Assembly: GCF_002394865.1 (NCBI RefSeq)
Contig: NZ_DGUZ01000024.1
Coordinates: 1 to 64,000, forward strand
Reading direction: 5' to 3'
Source: Fibrobacter sp. UBA4297
Lineage (GTDB): Bacteria > Fibrobacterota > Fibrobacteria > Fibrobacterales > Fibrobacteraceae
DNA: 64,000 nt
In this document: piece by piece, positions 8,178 to 16,900 of the stretch
Position numbering within the stretch: position 1 is the stretch's first letter
How the letters are laid out: each line of letters begins with the position of its first letter
The notes under the pieces: generated by a model
Seen by the model: the letters and a program-made list of their open reading frames with translations, nothing else
Database searches by the model: none
Told to the model about the DNA's origin: nothing
Position numbers and translations under genes: made by a program

Positions 8178-9707
8178 ATGTCCATGCCCTCTTCTATCGG
8201 TCCTGAAATTTCGGTCATCCAGAAGATTAGCGTTGCGATTATTCACGAGCGCGATGTTGAAAAGTTGCTCGAGAATGTGCTTGGCATTTTGGAAACTGAA
8301 CTTGGAATGCTGCGCGGAACTTTTGCGTTGCTCTTTGGCGATACGCTGAAAATCGAGGCTTCGCGCGGGCTTGACGAATCCGAAAAACAGCGTGGCTTTT
8401 ACCATATGGGTGAAGGCATTACGGGGCACGTGGCCGAACGTGGCTTGAGCCATGTGATTCCGGACTTGCGCAAGGATTCCAGGTTCTTGAATCGTACGGG
8501 TAGCCGCCATTATGAATCTCAGGTGGCGTTTATTTGCGTGCCGCTGATTCATGACGGACAAGTTATTGGAACGCTTTCGATTGACCGCCCGGTGGACGGC
8601 TCGACGGATTTGGATCGCGATGTGGCGTTGCTCGAAATTATTGCAAATATCACGGGTGATGCGGCGAATGAATGCATTGAACTTCACGGTGAACGCGAAG
8701 CGATGCTCGAAGAAAACCGCAAGCTTCGCGATATGCTTTCGAATAATCCGGGTGAACTGGTAGGCAATTGCCGCGAGATGCGTCAGGTTTACGAACAAGT
8801 GCGCCAAGTGGCGCCGAGCGATGCTACGGTCTTGATTCGCGGCGGTAGCGGTACGGGTAAGGAAATGATTGCCCGTGCGATTGTGAACTTGTCTGCGAGA
8901 AAGGATAAGCCGTTCATTACGCTGAACTGCGCTGCGCTCCCAGAAAATCTTGTTGAAAGTGAACTTTTCGGCCATGAAAAGGGCGCCTTTACGGGGGCTT
9001 TGAACCGTCGTGTTGGCCGTGCCGAAGCGGCTGATGGGGGTACGCTCTTCTTGGATGAAGTTGGCGATTTGACGATGCAGACTCAGGTGAAGCTCTTGCG
9101 CTTTTTGCAGGAACGTACCTTTAGCCGTGTCGGTAGCAACGAAGAACTCCATTCTGATGTGCGCTTCTTGGCGGCGACGAGCCGTAATCTTGAAGAGCTC
9201 ATTGCACAGGGCAAGTTCCGCGAAGACCTTTTCTACCGTCTGAATATTTTCCCGATCACGATGCCGGATTTGGCAAAGCGTAAGTCCGATATCATCTTGC
9301 TTGCGGAACACTTTATCGAAAAGATGAATTTGCGTTATGGCAAGAAGGTGGCTCGACTTTCGACGACGGCAATTAATTTGCTTATGAGCTATCACTGGCC
9401 GGGCAACGTGCGTGAACTGGAAAACTGCATTGAACGTGCGGTGCTTACGGCTACTGATGATTGCATCCATAGCTATAACTTGCCGCCTTCACTCCAGACC
9501 AGCCTGAGCGTTGGCTCTGTGGGTGGTGCCCCGAACGACAAGATTGCGCCTCTTGAAGTGATGATGGAAAATTACGAACGTGAAATCATTACTGAAGCGA
9601 TTAAGCGCAATGATGGAAACATCTCTGCGGCAGGGCGCGATTTGGGCGTCTCTCCGCGTATGATGAATTACCGCATGAATAAGCTCGGGATTAAATCCGG
9701 ACGATAG
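8178..9707 (+). CDS. NifA-family sigma-54 activator (GAF-AAA+-Fis HTH)
   Basis: Transcription activator that opens sigma-54 RNA polymerase complexes using ATP. The 509-residue protein has a GAF sensor domain (about 20-165), a central AAA+ domain with Walker A GGSGTGKE at 222-229, the sigma-54 contact loop GAFTGA at 269-274 and Walker B FLDEV at 291-295, and a Fis-type helix-turn-helix at about 477-505. The order matches NifA. Walker A has Gly where family members usually have Glu (GESGTGKE). The CX4C oxygen-sensing pair found between domains in some NifA proteins is absent; only Cys429 is there. Five sigma-54 promoters lie within 18 kb, so it is the likely activator of the nitrogen island. 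Its own promoter is not evident. Confidence 0.93.
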   Translation: MSMPSSIGPEISVIQKISVAIIHERDVEKLLENVLGILETELGMLRGTFALLFGDTLKIEASRGLDESEKQRGFYHMGEGITGHVAERGLSHVIPDLRKDSRFLNRTGSRHYESQVAFICVPLIHDGQVIGTLSIDRPVDGSTDLDRDVALLEIIANITGDAANECIELHGEREAMLEENRKLRDMLSNNPGELVGNCREMRQVYEQVRQVAPSDATVLIRGGSGTGKEMIARAIVNLSARKDKPFITLNCAALPENLVESELFGHEKGAFTGALNRRVGRAEAADGGTLFLDEVGDLTMQTQVKLLRFLQERTFSRVGSNEELHSDVRFLAATSRNLEELIAQGKFREDLFYRLNIFPITMPDLAKRKSDIILLAEHFIEKMNLRYGKKVARLSTTAINLLMSYHWPGNVRELENCIERAVLTATDDCIHSYNLPPSLQTSLSVGSVGGAPNDKIAPLEVMMENYEREIITEAIKRNDGNISAAGRDLGVSPRMMNYRMNKLGIKSGR

Positions 9708-9727
9708 CGCTAGTTGTTTTATAGATA

Positions 9728-9764
9728 AAAAGGTTGTACGTTTTATGGCGTACAACTTTTTTTT
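9728..9764 (+). terminator. Intrinsic terminator of the sigma-54 activator gene
   Basis: Stem GTTGTACG/CGTACAAC (9733-9740, 9749-9756), extended by A-T pairs, followed by eight T residues. Confidence 0.85.
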
Positions 9765-9795
9765 GTTTCCTCGGAAAATTGTGTTGGCTGGATGC

Positions 9796-9825
9796 AAAAA
9801 AGTCACTCGCCAATGGCGAGTGACT
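9796..9825 (-). terminator. Intrinsic terminator of glnA
   Basis: Twelve-base arms AGTCACTCGCCA/TGGCGAGTGACT; on the minus strand the hairpin is followed by TTTTTT. It is placed 60 bases after the glnA stop. Confidence 0.85.
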
Positions 9826-9883
9826 TGTCTTCGGTTTTGATGTGCTTAAATCGTTTTACGAGTGCCGCGCATTTCAACGGCGG

Positions 9884-12004
9884 CTAGTAAATGAACAACA
9901 TCTCACGATATTTCGGAAGCGGCCACTTTTCGTCCGGAACAATCTTTTCGAGAGAGTCCACAACCAAGCGGAGGTCGAGCATACCGTTCAAGATATCTTC
10001 GTGCTTCCCGGCGAGTGCCTTTTCCATCACTTCGATAGCGGAGAGCAACTTCTTGATGCCTTCACCAAGCGGCTTGGCGTAAGAATCGAGAGCCGGGAAG
10101 CCCTGGTTCAGAGCCATTTCGTTAGCCTTGAGAGCGGCGGAGTAAGCTTCGATAGCCTGCGGGAGAATGATGTCCTTGGCCATGTCGCGAGCGATTTCGC
10201 CTTCGATGTGAATCTTCTTGTGGTAGTCTTCCATGTTGACTTCGTAGCGGGAATCGAGTTCGCGCTTGTTGAACACGCCGTACTTTTCGAAGAGGGCAAC
10301 GTTTTCTTTCTTGTTGAGTGCCTGGAGGGCTTCCATGGTGGTGCGGGTGTTCGGGAGGCCGCGCTTTGCAGCTTCTTCGACCCATTCGTCCGTGTAACCG
10401 TTGCCGTTGAAGATAACGCGCTTGTGTTCCTTGACGATCTTCTGCAAGAGGTTCTGGAGTTCTTCGTGGAACTTTTCTGCAGGAACGTTGGCGAGCTTGT
10501 CTGCGATGATGTCGAATGCTTCGGCGACGATCGTGTTGAGGATGACGTTCGGTTCAGAGCAGCTCTGGCTGGAGCCCGGTGCGCGGAATTCGAACTTGTT
10601 GCCAGTGAATGCGAACGGAGAAGTACGGTTGCGGTCCGTAGCGTCGCGCGGGAGCGGCGGGAGAGTGTCGGAACCGAGCTTGAGTGCGCCAGCCTGCTTG
10701 CTGGACTTCGGATCGCCTTTTTCGAGCTGGTCGACGACGTCAGCAAGCTGGTCGCCGAGGTACATGGAGATGATTGCCGGAGGAGCTTCGTTTGCGCCAA
10801 GGCGGTGGTCGTTACCAGCGCTTGCAACAGCCATACGGAGCAGGTCAGCGTGAGTATCGACGGCGTAAATCACAGCGCAGAGCGTGGTGAGGAAGATGGC
10901 GTTCTGGTGCGGGTCCTTACCTGGGTTCAAGAGGTTTGTCTTGCCGTAGTTCACGGACCAGTTGTTGTGCTTGCCGGAACCGTTGATGCCTGCGAACGGC
11001 TTTTCGTGCAGCAGGCACACGAGGCCATGACGGTCGGCGACCTGACGGAGGACTTCCATAATTTGCATGTTGTGGTCGCAAGCAAGGTTCACTTCTTCGA
11101 ACATCGGGGCAAGTTCGAACTGGGCCGGAGCGACTTCGTTGTGGCGGGTCTTTGCCGGAATGCCGAGCTTCCAGAGTTCCTTTTCCACATCGTTCATGAA
11201 ATTCAAAATGCGGGATGGAATGCTACCGAAGTAGTGGTCTTCCATCTGCTGGTGCTTAGCCGGAGCGGCACCGAACAAGGTGCGGCCAGCCTGGTAGAGG
11301 TCCGGGCGCTGGAGGTAGAAACGCTTGTCGACGAGGAAGTATTCCTGTTCGGCACCGAGCGTGACGGTGACCTTCTGCGGAGCGACGCCGAAGAGGCCCA
11401 TGAGACGATCAGCGGATTTCTGCAAAGCCTGAATGGAGCGGAGGAGCGGAGTCTTCTTGTCGAGTGCTTCACCAGTGTAGCTGCAGAATGCGGTCGGGAT
11501 GCAGAGCGTGGCGCCGTTGCCGTGACGTTTGATGAATGCGGGAGAGGTCGGATCCCAGGCGGTGTAGCCGCGGGCTTCAAACGTAGAGCGAAGGCCGCCG
11601 CTCGGGAAGGAAGATGCGTCCGGTTCGCCGACGATCAAGTTCTTGCCGCTGAACGCGAGGATGGCTTTGCCGTCTTCGGGTTCAAGGAAGGAATCGTGCT
11701 TTTCGGCGGTGGAACCGGTAAGGGGCTGGAACCAGTGCGTAAAGTGGGTGGCGCCGCGGTCGATTGCCCACTTCTTCATGGCGTGGGCGACTTCGCCTGC
11801 GATGCTCGGGTCGAGCGGTGCGCCGTCATCAATAGTAGCGAAGAGCTTTTTGCAAATGTCTTTCGGAAGGTAGGTGCGCATCGCTTCGGCGTTGAAAACA
11901 TCTTCGCCGTAAAAGTCGATGTTTGCAGGTGCTGCGGGGAGGTTAGCGCCAACGTTTTCGCTGGCGATTTCCTTGATAGCTTTTAATCTGTATTCGTTGC
12001 TCAT
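9884..12004 (-). CDS. glnA: Glutamine synthetase, type III
   Basis: Makes glutamine from glutamate, ammonium and ATP, the entry point for the gltBD cycle. At 706 residues it is far longer than type I enzymes (about 470) and fits the type III (GlnN) family of Bacteroidetes and related bacteria. Recognisable segments include KWAIDRGATHFTHWFQPLTG, the glutamate-binding stretch FAGINGSGKHNNWS and NRTSPFAFTGNKFEFRAPGS. A good ribosome-binding site (AGGAGA) precedes the ATG. The gene has a sigma-54 promoter at 12040-12054 and a dyad about 100 bp further up, so it should be induced under nitrogen limitation. The long open frame on the opposite strand is a composition artefact. Confidence 0.97.
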   Translation of the reverse strand: MSNEYRLKAIKEIASENVGANLPAAPANIDFYGEDVFNAEAMRTYLPKDICKKLFATIDDGAPLDPSIAGEVAHAMKKWAIDRGATHFTHWFQPLTGSTAEKHDSFLEPEDGKAILAFSGKNLIVGEPDASSFPSGGLRSTFEARGYTAWDPTSPAFIKRHGNGATLCIPTAFCSYTGEALDKKTPLLRSIQALQKSADRLMGLFGVAPQKVTVTLGAEQEYFLVDKRFYLQRPDLYQAGRTLFGAAPAKHQQMEDHYFGSIPSRILNFMNDVEKELWKLGIPAKTRHNEVAPAQFELAPMFEEVNLACDHNMQIMEVLRQVADRHGLVCLLHEKPFAGINGSGKHNNWSVNYGKTNLLNPGKDPHQNAIFLTTLCAVIYAVDTHADLLRMAVASAGNDHRLGANEAPPAIISMYLGDQLADVVDQLEKGDPKSSKQAGALKLGSDTLPPLPRDATDRNRTSPFAFTGNKFEFRAPGSSQSCSEPNVILNTIVAEAFDIIADKLANVPAEKFHEELQNLLQKIVKEHKRVIFNGNGYTDEWVEEAAKRGLPNTRTTMEALQALNKKENVALFEKYGVFNKRELDSRYEVNMEDYHKKIHIEGEIARDMAKDIILPQAIEAYSAALKANEMALNQGFPALDSYAKPLGEGIKKLLSAIEVMEKALAGKHEDILNGMLDLRLVVDSLEKIVPDEKWPLPKYREMLFIY

Positions 12005-12039
12005 GGCAATCTCCTATTTGAATTTTCGGTCTGCCAAAT

Positions 12040-12054
12040 GCAAAAAGTGTGCCA
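12040..12054 (-). promoter_or_regulatory. Sigma-54 promoter of glnA
   Basis: On the minus strand TGGCAC-ACTTT-TTGC, an exact match to the -24/-12 consensus, 36 bases before the glnA ATG. Confidence 0.85.
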
Positions 12055-12147
12055 AAAGCTTATTTTTCGAAAAAATGCTAAAAATAAGTTCTTTTGCGAT
12101 TTTTACAAAAATCAATAGTTTTCATTTTTTGAAATTATCGCTTGTAA

Positions 12148-12164
12148 ATTACGGAATATGTAAA
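12148..12164 (-). promoter_or_regulatory. Activator-site candidate upstream of glnA
   Basis: ATTACG-N5-TGTAAA, ten of twelve positions matching TTTACA-N5-TGTAAA. It is centred about 102 bp upstream of the glnA -24 box. Confidence 0.4.
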
Positions 12165-12282
12165 AGAGGGTGCTTCTACCAACAAAATTCCACCTATTAA
12201 GCTCCACCATCTAATTTCGACTAGTTGTCTGAGGTTTTTGGCAGTTTGTCTGTTTTTGCTTGAAATGGATGTTGTTGGATTT

Positions 12283-12297
12283 TATATTCAAGCCATC
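12283..12297 (+). promoter_or_regulatory. -10-like TATATT nine bases before the start codon
   Basis: TATATTCA followed by seven bases and ATG, the same spacing as at 3183 and 3761. Suggests a leaderless transcript. Confidence 0.45.
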
Positions 12298-13035
12298 ATG
12301 AAATTGAATGTGTTGTTTTTGGCTGTTGCTTTGGTATTATCTGGATGTAGTCTTTCTATAATCCATCCGCCTTCCGCTGCTGCGTTTATGGAAAAAGGCG
12401 ATGGCGATTTGCAGAAAAATGTGGCGATGGCTTTTACTTCGGAACAAACCGAAAAGTATCCGCGTTACATTCCCTATAAAAGTGTAAAAAGTAAAATAGC
12501 TCCAAAGGATTACTCTTATAATGATGATGAAATTCCTTATCAAATAACATTTGATGTTCAAAAACAATTGGGAAATTTTAAAATTGGTGGAGGATTTGAC
12601 TGGATTACGCCATATGTACAAGCAGGCTTTATTTCGGACTACTTTGGTGTAATGGGCTGGAGCAATATTTGTTTGTGGCAACTTGAGAAAAAAGAACACG
12701 CTTATTTTCAATGGGGTGGCGGTATTACAATTATTGAACAATTGCCTTTGCCTTCGGGTAATGTTCGCTTTGGTTTGACGCAACATATTTCCCGAAATGG
12801 TCGAGAAGCTTTTTTAGCAGAAGATGGTGCTATGTTTAATAGTTCTTCTGCCCCCGTCTTTTACGATGAAATCGGTGGTGGTGCTTATATTGCGTGGCAT
12901 GCAGGAAAACGTCTCGGTCTTGGTGTCGAATTTCGTTATGGTCGTGATTTGACCTATAAAATTAAGGATTGGGATAAGGATTACGCTCACCCCATCGACC
13001 GTCTCACTTTGACTTTCAATCTCCAGTGGTGGTAA
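12298..13035 (+). CDS. Outer-membrane-type lipoprotein
   Basis: Hypothetical lipoprotein of 245 residues. The ATG at 12298 gives MKLNVLFLAVALVLSGCSLS with a clear lipobox (LSGC, Cys17); an upstream in-frame start at 12238 would bury the signal. The mature region has amphipathic beta strands rich in Gly, Tyr and Phe and ends LTFNLQWW, which suggests a barrel-like fold. There is no Shine-Dalgarno sequence, but the TATATT element sits nine bases before the start. It lies between glnA and gltB but shows no sequence link to nitrogen metabolism. Confidence 0.75.
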   Translation: MKLNVLFLAVALVLSGCSLSIIHPPSAAAFMEKGDGDLQKNVAMAFTSEQTEKYPRYIPYKSVKSKIAPKDYSYNDDEIPYQITFDVQKQLGNFKIGGGFDWITPYVQAGFISDYFGVMGWSNICLWQLEKKEHAYFQWGGGITIIEQLPLPSGNVRFGLTQHISRNGREAFLAEDGAMFNSSSAPVFYDEIGGGAYIAWHAGKRLGLGVEFRYGRDLTYKIKDWDKDYAHPIDRLTLTFNLQWW

Positions 13036-13142
13036 AATATCTCGATTACTATAAATCGGAATATATGTGTTTGTCTTTCTTAACTTTTTTTGTAAAAAGA
13101 CGAATAATTTATAATCATATGTTCCATTAGGAGAGGTATGAA

Positions 13143-13730
13143 ATGAAAAAAGTAGCGATCCTTTTGCTATTTGTTTGTTCTGTTGCCTTTGCGCAGAACG
13201 AATATGGTGCTTCTGTGTCTGCGAATGCTAGTACGGAATCGGTCGTGGCGACAGAATCTACTCCGGAGCCGGCTAAAGAAAGCAAGGATGCTTGGCATCA
13301 AGAATGGGAGAAACGTCGCCACAGTGTCAGTTTCATTGTCGGCTGGTGGCCTTTGACGGCCTGGCTTAACATTTTTATTCATGCGGCTAGTGATGAGAAG
13401 AGAGATCCCGACATGACTGCATATTCCTTTGCCTACGGTTATGAGGTTTACCGTTTGCTGGAACTCGGTCTCATGGTGGATTATACGACCGTTGCAGATA
13501 AGTCCGTCATTTCGGTTGTTCCTAGAGTAAAGTTCAATTTTATCAATAAAAAGTATTTCCGCATGTATATTTATGCGGGTGCCGGAGTGGTGTTCTGGGA
13601 CGATGGCGCCTTCTTGATGATGAACGTCTCCTATCTGGGCTTTGAATTTGGCAATCCGATATCCTTTTTCGCAGAATGCGGTGGGGGCCAGGTGGGTATG
13701 CTAGCTGCCGGTCTCAAGTTCTCTTTCTAG
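13143..13730 (+). CDS. Exported protein, probable small outer-membrane barrel
   Basis: Hypothetical protein of 195 residues with a signal peptide (MKKVAILLLFVCSVAFAQ, cleavage after AFA). The start is supported by AGGAG upstream. A Ser/Thr/Glu-rich linker (about 20-45) precedes a region of alternating hydrophobic and polar residues, with YIYAGAGVVFW and a final GLKFSF, as in outer-membrane proteins ending in Phe. No family assignment. It is separated from gltB by the 230-bp sigma-54 regulatory region, so it is probably a separate unit. Confidence 0.75.
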   Translation: MKKVAILLLFVCSVAFAQNEYGASVSANASTESVVATESTPEPAKESKDAWHQEWEKRRHSVSFIVGWWPLTAWLNIFIHAASDEKRDPDMTAYSFAYGYEVYRLLELGLMVDYTTVADKSVISVVPRVKFNFINKKYFRMYIYAGAGVVFWDDGAFLMMNVSYLGFEFGNPISFFAECGGGQVGMLAAGLKFSF

Positions 13731-13791
13731 AAGCGTTGATACTTGTATAGGTATAATTGAGTTTTACAATTTTTGTTGTTTTAGAAATTCT

Positions 13792-13808
13792 TTTTCATAA
13801 ATTGTAAA
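13792..13808 (+). promoter_or_regulatory. Activator-site candidate upstream of gltB
   Basis: TTTTCA-N5-TGTAAA, eleven of twelve positions matching TTTACA-N5-TGTAAA, centred about 105 bp before the gltB -24 box. A further TTTACA half-site lies at 13763-13768. Confidence 0.5.
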
Positions 13809-13904
13809 TGTTTAAGTCGGTTTTTCGGTGAAAAAATCGGCTTTTTACATTTTTTGGCGCTTTTTTCAATTAAAGGAGCGCTGTTTTGCATTTTATAAAA
13901 TAGT

Positions 13905-13919
13905 TGGCACAGTTTTTGC
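13905..13919 (+). promoter_or_regulatory. Sigma-54 promoter of gltB
   Basis: TGGCAC-AGTTT-TTGC, an exact -24/-12 consensus match 42 bases before the gltB ATG. Confidence 0.85.
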
Positions 13920-13961
13920 AAAGAGGGGCGAAAAAGCAAAAAATGTAATATAAGGAATTTT

Positions 13962-16900
13962 ATGAACGCTCAAGCACTTTACGATCCGGCCAACGAACAC
14001 GACGCCTGCGGTGTCGGCCTGGTCGCTAATATTAATAATGTTGCCTCGCACCAGATAGTGTTGCAGGGTATCACGGTCTTGAAAAGACTTATGCATCGCG
14101 GTGCGGCTGGTGGCGACCCGGAAACGGGTGATGGCGCTGGCCTTTTGCTTTCTATGCCGCACAAGTTCTTCCGCAAGCTTTATCCGACGCTTCCGGCACG
14201 CTATGGCGTAGGCATGTTCTTTGTCGAAAATACGCTTGAAGCGGAATCCTTTGACGCCAAGATTCGTGAAGTTGCCGAAGCTGAAGGCGTGAAGGTTCTC
14301 CAGTTCCGTGAAGTTCCGGTAAACCCGACTAAGATTGGCCATACGGCTCGCGAAACCTTGCCGCATATTCGTCAGGTGTTCTTTGACGGTTCTGCTTTTG
14401 AAAACGACGGCGCGTTTGATATTAAGTTGTATGTTGTCCGCCGTCTGATTGAAAAGGCTTGCAAAGGTCTTTACGTCTGCAGCTGCAGCCGCCGTAGCAT
14501 CGTGTACAAGGGCCTTTTGCTTGCAAGCCAGATTGAAGGCTTCTACAAGGACTTGAACGATCTCGATTTTGAATCCCCGATTGCACTTGTCCACCAGCGT
14601 TATTCTACGAATACGTTCCCGACTTGGCCCTTGGCCCATCCGTTCCGTTACCTCGCTCACAACGGCGAAATCAATACGTTGCGCGGTAACCTCAACAGCT
14701 TGCGCGCTCGTGAACCGCATTTGAAGAGCTCTGTTATCGGTGATGACTTGAAGAAGCTTTTGCCGCTCGTTCCGGGTGGTCAGAGTGACTCGGCTAGCCT
14801 TGATAATATGTTTGAACTTCTCGTCGCTGCGGGCCGTAGCCTTCCGCATGCGATGATGATGCTCATGCCGCAGGCCTGGGGCCAGAAGCATTACCTCGGC
14901 CGCGATGTGCGTGGCTTCTTTGAATATGAATCCATGCTCATGGAACCGTGGGATGGCCCGGCCGCTGTCGCATTCTCCGATGGTATTAACGCTGGTGCAA
15001 TCCTCGACCGTAACGGCCTCCGTCCGGCACGTTACACTTTATGTAAAGACGGTCTCTTCGTGATGGCTTCTGAAACGGGCGTGCTTGACTTGCGCGATGA
15101 CGAAGTCGAAGAAAAGGGCCGCCTCAAACCGGGTGAAATCATTTATCTCGATTTGGAAAATCACCGCATCTTGAAGAATGCTGAAATGAAGGCTCAGGTT
15201 GCCCGTAGCAAGCCTTACCGACGCTGGGTTGCCGAAAACAAGATGAGCGTACGTGGCCTCTTTAGCGAAATCAATCCCTCTGATGTTCCGGATGACTTGC
15301 TCGTGCAGCAGAAGCGCTTTGGCTATTCTGCCGAAGATTTGTCTGTCATCTTGAAGCCGATGGCCAAAAACGGTGCAGAACCGATTGGCTCCATGGGTAA
15401 CGATGCCGCACTTGCCGTGCTTTCGGACAAGCCTCAGCCGCTGTTCAACTACTTCAAGCAGCTGTTCGCCCAAGTGACGAACCCGCCGATTGACCCGATC
15501 CGTGAAGAACTTGTGATGAGCCTTACGACTTACATCGGTAACCACGGCAACATTCTTGAAGAAACTCCGGAACAGGCGCATCTCATCAAGATTCCGCGCC
15601 CGATTGTGACGGAAGATGAAATCCGCCGCTTTGAAAATATCGGTGATAAGAGCTTCAAGGCTAAGGTGCTCAAGATGCAGTTCCCGCTGGGCGGAAACGG
15701 CGAAGTGCTCGAAGCCGCTTTACAGAATTTGGCTGGTGATGCCGTGCGTGCTGTGAACGACGGCTTTGATATCATCGTGCTTTCGGATAAGAACATTGAC
15801 TGGGGCTATGTGCCGATGCCTTCGCTTTTGGCAACGGCTTGCGTGAACCGCACCTTGGTCGAAGCCGGTGTTCGTCCGGAAATCGGTTTGATTGTGCAGT
15901 CCGGTGAAGTCCGCGAAGTTATGCACTTTGCTTTGTTGCTCGGTTACGGTGCAACGGTCATCAACCCGTACCTTGCATTCCAGAGCCTTACCAGCATGTG
16001 CCATAGCGGCGACTTGGATGTTGATCCGGTGACGGCTGCAGCAAACTATGTAAAGGCTGTGGACAAGGGCCTCTTGAAGATTATGTCGAAGATGGGTATC
16101 TCAACGCTCCGTAGCTACCGCAGTGCCCAGATTTTTGAAGCTGTCGGCTTGAACAAGGAACTAGTCGAAAAGTTCTTGCCGGGTACGGCTAGCCGCATCG
16201 AAGGTATTGGCCTTGAAGAAATCGCCCGCGAAGTGGGTGAACGCCAGAACGTCGCATTTGCCGATGCAAGCAAGGTCTTGCAGTCGGGTGGCCAGTACAG
16301 CTTCCGCAAGGAAGGCGAAAAGCACTTGTGGACTCCGCAGTCGCTCGCTACATTCCGCCAAGCTGTGCAGGGTGGCGATTACGAAAAGTTCAAGGCTTAC
16401 AGCAAGCTCATTAACGACCAGTCTGAACGTCAGGCGACTTTGCGTGGCCTCTTCAAGTTCAAGCAGACGACTCCGATTGATATTTCTGAAGTCGAATCCC
16501 GCGAATCCATTATCCACCACTTTGTTGCAGGCGCTATGAGCCTTGGCTCCTTGAGCCCAGAAGCCCACGAAACGATTGCTATTGCCATGAACCGCATCGG
16601 TGCCATGAGCAACTGCGGTGAAGGTGGTGAAGATCCGGACCGCAATACTCCTGCCGCAAACGGCGATATCCGTAGCTCCGCTATTCGTCAGATTGCTTCG
16701 GGCCGCTTTGGCGTGACGATTGACTACTTGCGCCATGCGAAGGATTTGCAAATCAAGATGGCTCAAGGTGCAAAGCCGGGTGAAGGCGGTCAGCTGCCGG
16801 CACATAAGGTGAACGAATTTGTGGCACGAATACGCCACTCGATTCCGAACGTGTCGCTGATTTCTCCGCCGCCGCACCATGACATTTACTCCATCGAAGA

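Noticed and set aside
9842..11986. A 714-codon open frame opposite glnA
   Set aside because: It mirrors the coding strand of a well-conserved gene; residue composition (many Val, Phe, Glu, Cys) is an antisense artefact. The same holds for long antisense frames against gltB, amtB, pyrG and the acyl-CoA dehydrogenase.
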